Shown in pieces: positions 13,201 through 25,200 of a stretch of DNA of 64,000 nucleotides. The translations under genes were made by a program, and so were the position numbers. The first letter of the stretch is position 1; each line of letters opens with the position of its first letter. The notes beneath the pieces are model-generated. The model had not been told where the DNA came from, made no database searches, and saw only the letters and a list, made by a program, of their open reading frames with translations. The stretch is taken from the NCBI RefSeq assembly GCF_905163445.1, contig NC_053201.1:9930001-9994000 (forward strand), written 5' to 3'. Source of the stretch: Pararge aegeria (Eukaryota > Arthropoda > Insecta > Lepidoptera > Nymphalidae).

Positions 13201-16200
13201 TACAAACGTGTCCAAAACATTGTTTACTTTTTTTTTATTTAAGTTAGTCCTTGACTGCAATTTCACCTGGTGGTAAGCGATGATGCAGTCTAAGATGGTA
13301 GCGGGCTAACTTGTTTCTTATGGTAGTCATATCCCTAATCAGTTTCTCTGCGACACCGCACCGGAACACTAAATCGTTTAGCAGCACGTTTTTGTCGTTA
13401 GGGTTGTAACTAGCCACGGGCGAAGCCTTCCACCAGACCAGATCAGAGAAAATTCAGAAATTATAAATTTCCAAATTGCCCCTCACGTATAAACAGACTA
13501 GCGCTTAGCTCTAGTACTTATGATGCTGAATGCTACAAAATGAGTTTGTAAGAACTTAAACTTACTTATAAATCTATGTAGTTTTTCTCGGCAAAAAAAA
13601 TGTATAGTTTTTCTGGCCATATAACTGGCTGCATTATTGATAATCCGTTTTACAAGATTCAGTAAGATTCTGGTGATAGAACAAAAGATGACATAGTTAC
13701 CTCTAAACTTTGAAGTACGTTTATCGTAGTTGTTAATTTAAATTTTGGGATAATTATTTTAAAAAACGTTGAAGTACCTGCCTTTAACGTAGTTATTTAT
13801 TAAGTTTTGGGATAAAATAAAAATACTGTATATGTAGGCAAGCGGTGATGGACTAGTGGTTAGAGCATCAGCGACCCTTTCAGGGGGACCGAGTTCGAGT
13901 CCGGCACAAACATCTCGGAGTTACGTGGTTTTTAATTTAAGCAATTCGTATATCACTTGCTTTACCAGTGAAGTAAATAATCGTTTGGAATCCTGAATGC
14001 CTGAGAGTTCTCCATAATGTTCTCAAAGGTGTGTAAAGTCTACCAATCCACAATTCAGCGTGGTGGATTACGGCCTAAACCCTTCTCATTCAAGAGGTGA
14101 CCCGTGTCTTGTAGTGGGCCGGTAATGGTCTGAGGGTACGAAGGCATTACTTAAGCTCCAAAAAATCATCACAACTTGTGAGAATTAAAAAAAACAAAAG
14201 TCTTCCATTTGCGCTTCCTAAGATACACCCTTTAGACAGACAGACGGAAGGCCAGCGCAGTCTTAGTGATAGAGCACCGTTTGCACCTTTTTGATACGGA
14301 ACCCAAAAAGAAGATGAACACAGCGTTTTACAGAACAACACGGCTATTTTGTGGTTATTAATCTAAATGTGTAATTACTCTAAACGTTGTCTGTAGGCGA
14401 TTTAAGTAATCCATGAAATTCTTCACTTTCCAATCACTACGGTATACGGTGTACGGGCGACACCTCGCGTTTGTACCCCTAGTATAAATTGAACACTCGC
14501 AATCCTTGATACGTTGGCGAGTATGAAATCACTTTAGCCTGAAAATACCTGCCTGACCTAATGCTAATCTTATTTACACTATGGTAGGAAAGCGGTACCA
14601 TCTACTGCTCAAAATGACAATATCATTAATACAAACAACAACAACTTTTAAATACGATAATAACTAATAAAATTAATATTTAAAAGTTGTTTAGCTTTCG
14701 AGTTTCAACTACAGATCCGTATCGCACGTCTGAAACTACCTTCAACATCATTGGGTGAACAAAAATCATGAAAATCCTCTCTGGCGCAGCGAAGAAGATA
14801 CGCTGTGGATTTAAGTGGGAGGTCCCGAATTCGATCCCTGGCAGGGAAAATATGGGAATTCAAAATTTCTGATTCTCTCTGGACATACCATATTAGACTG
14901 CATCAATAAATGAGTCATTAATACAAAACAAAAATTATTCGTAGATTTTTTTTTATACTGTGTTAATAGATAGACATATATCTATTAACACAGTATAAAA
15001 ATAGCTCATTGAAAGCGTTCATCCAAAAAGTGCCCAACGCGCTCAGAGAAGTTTCACTTCAAAATTGTCGTGACAGTGCTTCAACGATCGATATACACGA
15101 TCGAGAACGTATTGGTATTACTAAGGGTAGGTACGGGGAAGCTGCAGCACCGTGCACCGTTGCGGAAATTCGATGCGGTGATTTTCACCTCTGGAGTACG
15201 TTAACGATCATCTCGTGTCAATCAGTGACGCTCATTCCGTATAGGCTGGAACGTAATAACGTCTATGTAGGTATGTGACGACCTCTATGGCGCAGTGGTG
15301 AGCACTGTCTTATAAGTGGAGGTCCCGGGTTTGATCCTCGACGGGGGCTATTTCTTAGTCGTCTTGTGAGATTAGTCGTGGTCGTCAGCTGGTGGCAGCA
15401 TAAAGCAGGTACATGGCATAAAATTGAAAAATTCCCCTCCAATACGAGTGATATAAAATAATTTGGGTATGCAGTGCTTTTGTGCATGTATGAAGTGCAC
15501 GCCACTGCAGCTGGGTGTTGTAGCTCTCTTTACAATCCTTGTTATGATAAAAGATGCTATTTGGGAATTTATAATTTCCTAATTTTGGTATGGAGGCAGG
15601 TTAGTTAGGGCAGTGGTTAGTTATCGTTAGTAACGCTACCATCTTAGACTGCATCATTTAACGTTCGAGTGGCGCAGGGGGCAGCGACCCTGCTTTCTGA
15701 GTCCGAGGCCGTGGGTTCGATTTTCCCACAACTGGAAAATGTTTGTGTGATGAACATAAATGTTTTTCAATGTCTGAGTGTTCTTCTGTATAGTCAGTAG
15801 TATTAATGTATATTATTCATAACAATATTAGTCAGTCATCTGTACCATAACAAAAGCTACGTTTACTTTGGGGCTAGATGGCGTTGTGTGTATCGTCGTT
15901 GTATTTATCATCACTTACTACCAGGTGAGATTGCACTCAAGGGCTATCTTGTAGTGCAATAGAAATAGTGTCAATTCATACTCAACTGATCAAATAATAC
16001 ATAACTGACATTCGCTTAAAAGTACTAGGACACCATATCATAAAAGTATCACTAAAAGCTACTCTATTTACGTTCGAAACTAATGAAATCAGACTGTAGC
16101 CTTAGTGTAATTTTTCATGAAAACTAACGTCACATTGACGTAAAATATGGAGTAGCTACGTCAATTTTGACAGATTTACGATTGGTGACACTGGGGGCTC

Positions 16201-19200
16201 TGATCCAGACTCTTCGAAGATTTAATTTAGTGCTGCTATTGTTTTCCCAGCAAAACCCTGTCTGTCGCTAAAACGGATACCTACTAACATTATTATTTGA
16301 TCGAAAGATTTTGTATAACAATAAATTATTATATCTTTGGGCGTCAGAGAAATAATCATAATCTCAATTATACTTTTATTTCAGTATTCATCCTAGGTTT
16401 TTTTAAATTACTTTTACAATAAGTAACTAATGACTTGAAACGTATGCATAAGAACTTGTGTGTGAATATATTTATTAAATTATATAGCCAGGAGATAGAA
16501 TAAAGGAGATTTGACATCCATTACCATGATGTATATTTACCAAGCATACCAAATGGAAAGGGAAACAATCAATCTTACTTAGCGACCTAAAACGCGCGTT
16601 AATTAAGGCCTCATTAGTCTCAAAGGACGCATAAGGAATGTTCGGATAAAAATGTCTCAAAAAGCCTTTTAAAGCGGCAGTCATCCGGTGCGAGATATTT
16701 ACACGCATGTTTTTTAAATAGCCGGTATCATTACAGTTGATATATATAAAATAAGATACACTCTTCGAAATAGCGTACGAAGAGAAAATAATAAAAATAG
16801 ATAAAAAGTTATATTCTTAATTTTAGATTTGAATTGGCAGCGTTCGGAAGGTCCCTTGACGTATTTTCGTCTTAAATCTCAACGCCTGCAGACCTCTAGA
16901 CCATTCGGCCTTTTAGTATAGCACAATGTCAATCAAAAGTCAATGGTGGGAACTTTGATTGAAGTATCTCTAGAAGAACCAAACTATATTAATTACGCTG
17001 TACGAGTTGCTGAAGCTTAAGTGGCAATGGATATTGCACAATGCTCGTAGCTCAGAGGACAAATTAATGTTGGGGTCTCAAGGTACAAAAGTGGGGAGTG
17101 GCGAATCCACCCCTGAAAGCGCATCGTTGGTAAATTCTTAAAACGTGTTGGGCAGACATCATGCAGGGAGTTTCTGGTCACATGCGGCACAAAATCTCTG
17201 AATGTGGAATACCAAAATGTAATGGTTTCAATTATGACGACTTTGATGATATACTCTATCGTTATTAGTGAAACTTCTCACACGAAACTGTAGATCTTTG
17301 GTTTTAGTATATCAACGAACAGGTATCACGCATGTCATCTACCTAAACGTGACTCATCAGGGGGGACTTGTTTTATCGTGCTTTGATGGTTCTCGGAAGC
17401 GTAAAACTGCAATTCTGAGAAGGCCGTTTGTTATACAGTATACTGGTGGGTGAAGGAAACTCACAGTACTATATTGATAGTATTTATAATTCTAAGTAAA
17501 TACGTTCCTAAGACCAGTAGCCTTAGCACAAGATTCGCAATCGAGGAGTCGTTTTCGCATATCAAACTCTGCTTCGTCCAAAGTAAAATGGTCCTAATGA
17601 AATTCGTTTTAGAGTCACAGTTGTAATAAAATATTAAATTCACTGTTTCGGATGCTTTTGTTTTGAGTATTTTTATCTCTACCACAGATACTTCGTACCG
17701 TTACTCTAGGACTTTCTTTCTTCGTTTTACACTTTTTTCTTTTATTTTTTTAAATGATAATAATATCAATCAAAATGATCATTTAAACAGGTACACAATA
17801 TTGTGAACCACGTAGTGTCGTGATTATAAAATCTAATTGTAATACACAAGCGGTCGCCCACGACTTCGTGAGCGCGTGGGATTGGTATTGAAACCATCCA
17901 CGGTTAAGTTAAACATTCCTTACGTTTATTGGCTTTTAAAGATTATGATGTTATACAATCTTACCGAAGTGGTTATATAAGTATAACTTCAGCTAACAAC
18001 GGTTAACTTTGCGCTGGGGCTTAGTCTTACTTATCTTCACGAGAAGAAATGTAAGCATTTCTTCTTCTTTTAGATCATTCTTGACGTCAGAACTCGTTGT
18101 AAATGTTTTTATTTGTGGAATAACCGCTTTCGGTTCCTGTTTCTTAGATAGGATCTTGAAGTTTCCATCAGTAGGTACATCTTTTATTTAAAGGAAGCTA
18201 TAGCTAAATTATTTAAAGCTAGGATGATACGTCCCGAAAAGCCGTAATTTTTTTTAAATATTGGGCTTGACGTTTCGGTCTCCAAATCCTGGGTCCTTAT
18301 CCCAAAGTATCAGGTTTGGTTCAGCATTGATCTTAATATCTTTTAGAGATAGCAGGCGCCGGGGTGACGTTTCCGGGAGATTTAAAAAAAAATTATTTAT
18401 TAAAATCCCCCGGGAACTGTGAATTTGATTTGCTGTGAAGTTTTTTCCAAGGCTTCACAGCTGATCTGCTCTTCTGCAGCTTCCAATTTTTATACAGACA
18501 TATTGCACAATCTCATTTAGAAATTTTGCCAATATACAATTCTGGAGAATACCGGGAACACTACCGGCATGCGCGGGATTTTCCAAAAGACAAAAAAAAA
18601 CTCAGTAATCTGTATATATAAAAGAAAGTTGTGTTAGTTACACCATTTATAACTAAAGAACGGCTGGACCAATTATTATGATATATTTTTTTTTGGATTC
18701 CACTTAGACCGGAATAGGATAATGAGTATTAAAATATAAAATTCATAAAAAAAAAAAAAAATATCCGCGGTACGAAATTTGCCGATACAGATAGTACAAT
18801 ATAAAAATCATTAAATCTTTTTTATTTTGCTCAACTTTTTCAAAGATATTCTTTTCTTACAGCATACGAAGACCTACCCACCCGTGACCAAATGTGGGCG
18901 CCGGCGCCGCACGAGATCGACCCGGACATCTGGCCGCCACCGCCCGACAGAGACCCCGCCGCCTGGCCATCACCCACGAGCGTGGAACACAAGTATAAAA
19001 AACGCTTATTGTATAGATATAGTGGTGCTGATTCTGTTCTCACAAATCCCTAAATTAAACTTTGAAGGCCGATTGGCGCAGTAGGCAGCGACCTTGCCTT
19101 TTGAGTCCACGGACGTGGGTTCGATTCCCACAACTGAAAAATGTTTGTGTGATGAACGTGAATGTTTTTCAGTGTCTGGGTGTTTATCTGTATATTATAC

Positions 19201-22200
19201 CTACGTATTTATGTATATCAGTTATCTTAGTACCCAAGACAAGCTATGCTTTTTTCGGGCTGGATGGCGATGTGTGTATTGTCGTAATATTATATTTTAA
19301 TAGCCTTTGACTCAGAAAGTAGTGTCAGGGTTGGCCCATTGGCTGTCGAAACTTCGACTTCACTCGCCTTTGAGTACTTTATGGAAAACTCTCAGACGTA
19401 CAGGTTTCCTTTCGATGTTTTCCTTCACTGTTAATTAAATGTTAAAACGCACAAAACTTAAAATAATTAGATTTGCGTTCTGGGATTCAAACTCGGCCCA
19501 CCAACAATGAATCTGAAGTCCCAACCACTACGCTATACATATATAGGCTAACATAAAGATTACAACAAGAATAATATCACAATTCTCTCAGAGCATCACA
19601 TTAATTCTTTTTCAGAAAGTCAGGTCAACAACTCTGTTTCCAGAGTCTAGATTCTAGGACCACATTACTTATATGGTCACTTGAAGAACACAACACCTTC
19701 CGCGCATGCCACTTTTTGTTGCGACGTGCTTTCTTCTTATGAAACTTGTTTAAACTTATAATTCATAGCTTCTTTATTTAAAAGCTGTTTTTACCCTACC
19801 TCGTTCGCGTATATGTGTCTAAAATGGCACATATAACACTCCAACTGTTTAACTATATGTATTCAAAAATCACGAGGGTAAATTAATAAACCAACGGAGA
19901 CATTTTTGCATTTATTTTATAAATGCAAAAATGTCTTATAAATGCAAAAATGTCTTCGTTGTAGTCTAACACCGTTTATACAAGGTATATTTCCTACCTT
20001 CGCAAAATAGAGGGTGTTATACCTAATCATAATTATCTTGATAATAATTATTATACTACTAATTAAGTCCCATAGCTGGGCATGGGTTTGCTCTTTAACA
20101 AGATAATTAATTAATATACAGAGATGTTGGACTAAACATGCTGTTTCATTACGGGACTGTTAATGAAGGTAGCGAACTCTGTACTTATCGCACTTTGAAG
20201 GCCGATTGGCGCAGTGGGCAACGACCCTGCTCGAACGAGTCTAGGCTGTAGGTTCGATTCCTACAACTGGAAAATATTTGGGTGATCAACATGAATGGTT
20301 TCAGTGTCTGGTCGTTTATCTGTATAGTATAAGTATTTATGTATATTATTTAATACTCATCAGTTATCTTAGTACGCATAACACAAGCTACCGGCTACGC
20401 TTACCTTAGATAAAGGGAGAGTAGATAAAATTTTATCCTTTCTTCGGTCAGTAATATGTCTCCTGCCCATTATAGCCCAATGCTCCACTGTTGTTGTGAA
20501 AGATGTGCCAATCGACATATAAAATTAGACATATATACCAACAATCTTTCCATGGTGAGAAAAATGTCTCCTGCCCATGCTGCTCTAATCCGTGCTGCTC
20601 GAAAGTGGGTGCGACAGTTGTTCCATTCCACAGATAAAACAAGACATATAACAACAATTCAATGTCGTTATATCTCTTGCAGAGGACCCCCCGTAATGAA
20701 ATCGGCTCGAAACAACCCCCGCAACAACAGGACTGCAGACAAGAAGACCACAGGCCCCCGGAACGCGACTACATCACAACGCAGGACGTCAGATGCAAGG
20801 AATCCTAAAATAAATACCAACAAAGCACACAGCGGTTAGTCAAATTATTATGATCCTTGCAGCGTTAGATTAGATAACTGTGTGACTAACACTACAAATA
20901 TTATCATCATCATTGTAAAAGAAAACCCCATATTCATCTTCTTACAACGTTTAATCGTTTTATTATCTCTAAATACAACATAGGTCATTATAAACTCAAA
21001 CATCAATCTATCTGAACTTATAGCACACTTTTTATTAACCACAAAGAGATAACTGTTTTAATCCTTCCTTGACACTTCTGTACCTAACTCTATTTTTCCC
21101 GCCATTTTATATGACCTTCCTATTTCCCCAACTTATACCGATCACAGATTATTCATTATTTTGACCAGTCTGAACGAAGATGCCTTTTTATCTTAAACCA
21201 AATGTTATGTACAAAGGCAGATTTGCTAACTGTGGACGTCCAATCGTGTCTTAAATAGGGTTATTTAAGAACATTCGGCCAAATTTGTTGTGGGCTCAGT
21301 TTCAAATTCAGGGTAGTTTTTATGATGGTCTCTAAAAAATAACATTTTCATAACAATTTTTTTTTAAATAACCATTTAGAATCCACAAAGTTGTTGATTG
21401 TAGTCGTGATTTAAATTTTTGATTGTATCTTAATCTGTCAATCTTTCTGTAAGGCAGCAATTTCATGCAATAATATCGGAGTGAAATAATCATAAATATG
21501 ATAACACGCAGGCAGAAAAAGATGTAAAGGCGTAAGCAGTAAAAGATAAATAATAAATTACCATTTGTCACACATCAATAAATTCTATCGATATGACAGA
21601 TAGTAAGATAGGAAGTCATTACAAGATAATTTGGCTGGGCGTGGTAAATAAATGACAATCTGTCATAATGATAGTTTGGTTCTAGGATCATTGTCTTATA
21701 ATGAAAGGTAATTATATAGCGGTCTAAATCGATCAGTTGGAAGTTGGGACGTGCTAGCGTCGCGTCGTTGGTCGCTTAGAGCGTTTTTCTCCTTTATCCT
21801 GTATTTTACCCTTAACACTCTCACCGCCACGTGGACTGCTGGCCGCCCACGTAAATTTGAGTGTAACGAGCCAATATTGTTTTTTAAATTTTAACTGGCA
21901 AGCCACGTGGGCGGCCGGCATACCAAAATTAGCGCGCCAAATTTGCTGTTATATTTACTTGTCATAACTTGTCAAAAAGTTATAAGGCACGCCACCCGTG
22001 TAATTAGGTCAGTTGACCGCGCGCCGCCCACCTAGCCTGCGGAGAAAGACTTTTGGCGCGCATTTTTGCAATGTCGGATTTTAGTGACTCTGATTCGGAC
22101 TATCAACCGCCGCCATTATGGGATGGATCTAATTCGACTAGCAGCGACTCGTGTTTATCTCAAGACGATGTTTCACTTCTGCACGAAAGCACACCAGTGC

Positions 22201-25200
22201 CCCCGGAGCCACCGCGACCTGACTGGCATCAACCTAACGGATCGCGACAAAAGAGGTTTCCATTGGATATACAACCAGGTATTAATATTTCTAACAATTG
22301 TAACAGGGAACTTGATATTTTTCGATTATTTTTAAACCAAGATATTATGGATCTTATGGTGCAAATGACCAATTGTTATGCTAATAAGGTAAAAATACTT
22401 AAAGTTGTCACACGCAACATGAGACTTGCCAAATGGACAGACTGTACTGAAGAAGAAATTTTAAAATTCTTGGGCCTGCTGATTTTTATGGGACTCAATA
22501 AATTACCTAAAATTAGCGACTACTGGAGCAATAAAAAACTGTATAAAAACGAAATAGCTCGCCAAGCTATGAGTAGAAACCGATTCGAGCTGTTATTGAG
22601 ATGTTGGCATTTTGAAGACAGTTTTTTCCATGCATCAAATACAGACCGTCTTATAAAGATAAGACGTTTGGTGCAGTTACTCACAGCCACATTTCGAAAT
22701 GCCAAAACACCTGGAGAATATATCACTGTGGACGAGACCATGGTAGCTTTCAGAGGGCGTATAAAATTTATGCAGTACATTCCTGGCAAAAGACACAAGT
22801 ATGGGATCAAACTTTTTAAAGTCTGTGATGATGACGGTTATACGTACGACCTTATCGTTTACGAAGGTAAAAACTCAAGCGGGCAAACCAATACACCTAC
22901 GAATTTAGTAATGAAACTATGTCAACCTTACCTAGGGGTAGGCAGGAGTGTGGTGACGGATAATTATTATACCAGCGTCGACTTAGCGCAACAATTATTG
23001 CAAAACGATACGCATCTGATTGGTACATTACGCAGAAACAGGAAAGGATTGCCGAAAAAAGTTGTTCAAGAAAAATTGAACAAAGGTGAAATGATCGCTT
23101 TAGAAAACAATGACGGTATTCTTATACTCAAATGGAAGGACAAGCGTGATGTTTTAGCTTTGTCGACAAAACACTCTGTTGGTTTTGTTACTGTTACGAG
23201 CAAAAGGAACCGTAACAAGAAAGTTATGAAACCTACCCTGATTGCTGATTATAACAAACACAAATGCTCCATAGATTTATCAGATCAAATGGCAAGCTAT
23301 GCCAATCCTGCCAGAAGAACGATCCGTTGGTTCCAGAAGCTAGCCATAGAACTGTTATTTTCGACTGCTGTCACAAACGCTTTTATAATTTACAAAACTC
23401 ATAAGCAGCTTAGTAGCAAGAAGTACACCATAACGGATTTCAGAGAGAATCTCTGCTTGCAGATGTTGGGAATCACTTCCAGTTCGAACTCAGTGGGTAG
23501 TTTGCCAAGGCGGCAAATACAACATAAATTCAGTAAATCAACACTTACTGATCATAGAGGAAGACTTATTCGGCGACGATGCATCCATTGTTATAAAAAA
23601 AACAGAGATGCTGGACTATCAGCTAAAGAAGCCAGAGATCAAACAAAAAAGGTAAATACAGTGTGCCTGGAATGCCCAACTAAACCTAGTGTTTGTGGAC
23701 AATGTTACGCAGAAATCCACATCCAAATTAATCCTTAGTTTTTTTATTACGTATTTTGATTTTTATAACTGTGATTTTGACTGCTTTGGATTAATAAATA
23801 ATAAATAATATTTTTCTAATACTAGTTTTACTCATTCAATTTTTATCCTTATATTACTTTAAATATAGTCCAATTTTCATCAATTTTTTTTTCACGGGTA
23901 GCGTTTTAACTGAACTAATCAATGAAGTCATCTTTGAATATTTATCTAGCAAGCCAAGCTCTATAAAATAATATGAATTTGTGGGATCACAGCGGACCCC
24001 ACGGCCTGCTGATAAAGTCAACGACGTATCCCGCCGATAGCCCACATGGCATGCTACACAAGTTATTTAAAATCGGACGTGGCGATAGGTGGAAGAAATC
24101 GCATGGTAGGCGTGCCGCCCACAGGGCTTGCTGCGCTAGAAAAACCTTAAATAAGTATGGCGGTGAGAGTGTTAAGGTAAGATATTCACGCCTCCTATGG
24201 AAGAGTCGTTTTGAGTATTGCAAAATTAACTGGTTTGCACGGGCTCTGAGGACTGAAAGGGACGCCATTATCCATCCAAGCGAGACAGCAATGTTCAGAT
24301 CACGCAAGTGAGAGAGACGCCATCATTCTTCGAAGCGTGATAGCAATATTTTCGAATAGCTTTGTTGAAAGCTCAAATGAGCGCTTTGCAGAATGGTTGT
24401 TTTTTTAATTCATCGTAAGCATGTTCTATTGCGCATAAATGGCTCCATTCTGTGGACGTAACGTAGCTGGCGATCATTCAGACAAATCGGCAAATAAGCA
24501 TAGCTGAAATCTATGTACATAAAAATATACATTGAATAAAACACAGTATATATTTAGCAACAAACAAATAGTTTAAAAACCAAGCGCGCGCCCATACAGC
24601 AATTAGTTGCTGTATGGGCGCGTTTACGTTAATTTAGAAGTCGAATAACAATGTGCGTATAAAAACTATTATCTATAGATAAGTATCATTATATCGTGAT
24701 GTATTTCACACATCGCTACCTCATCATATTAACTATTTATTACTGTAATCTGTAAGCGTCCGATAACTTTACGAGTTATGGCTACCAGTAGTAGTAAGAA
24801 AAACTCATTTTGAGCAGTAGCGGAACGGTAATTTTTTTTGTTTCATCATCATTAGAATCATATATATAATCATTAACTAACTTAAGGTAGTAGAGTCACT
24901 ACAAACATACATACTTGGCGTTTCAATAGTGGTTATATTAGGCCTACTTGAAATGGATGATTTTTTTTTTGACGTGACAACGTCTTATAATTCGATGGAG
25001 CCGGCTGCACGCACGAAAAAACATGACGTATGCGGCGTTACCTCGCTCTGAGGCATTCCATTCAAGGCTTGAAGTGCAAACGAGAGCGCGGAACGAGCGA
25101 CAAAGAGGCACAGTCGGCCTCCGCGTTCGACATCTGTCTCTCTCCTACTTGAGTGAGCGATGCGTCCGCGTGGACAGCTTCTATACAATAATACATTTAC

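Larger units (their letters stand above)
3786..18862. other. 15.6-kb katanin intron, mostly mobile and repetitive DNA
   Basis: The intron spans 3249-18862. Apart from the repeats listed separately, no coding exon was recognised. Stretches where I see nothing assignable: about 4180-4990, 5470-6950, 7260-7650, 8500-9030, 9300-10160, 10850-11940, 12430-13230, 14140-14770 and 15970-18600. A perfect 11-bp hairpin (6830-6840 with 6846-6856) and a long T run near 8890 are the only other local structures I noted. Confidence 0.6.
21812..24175 (+). mobile_element. Complete piggyBac-superfamily transposon with TTAA target sites
   Basis: The element proper is 21816-24171 (2356 bp), flanked by TTAA at 21812-21815 and 24172-24175. 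Both ends begin CACTCTCACCGCCA in inverted orientation, 14 bp without mismatch. Just inside the left end there is a further inverted pair of 15 bp with one mismatch (21838-21852 and 21905-21919, GGCCGCCCACGT core), a plausible transposase-binding site. It carries a single intact transposase gene, in the same orientation as katanin and inside its 5.1-kb intron. The unbroken frame and matched ends point to recent insertion. Confidence 0.95.

Noticed and set aside
20456..20839. A 127-codon open frame ending in the katanin linker
   Set aside because: The N-terminal part is the duplicated intron sequence; the exon starts after the acceptor at 20682.
22053..22070. Upstream TTG start for the piggyBac transposase
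   Set aside because: Non-ATG starts are rare in animals; the ATG at 22071 gives the acidic N-terminus normal for the family.
23973..24311. Overlapping frames of more than 100 codons on both strands at the right end of piggyBac
   Set aside because: They cross the terminal inverted repeat and leave the element; no similarity to any protein family I know.
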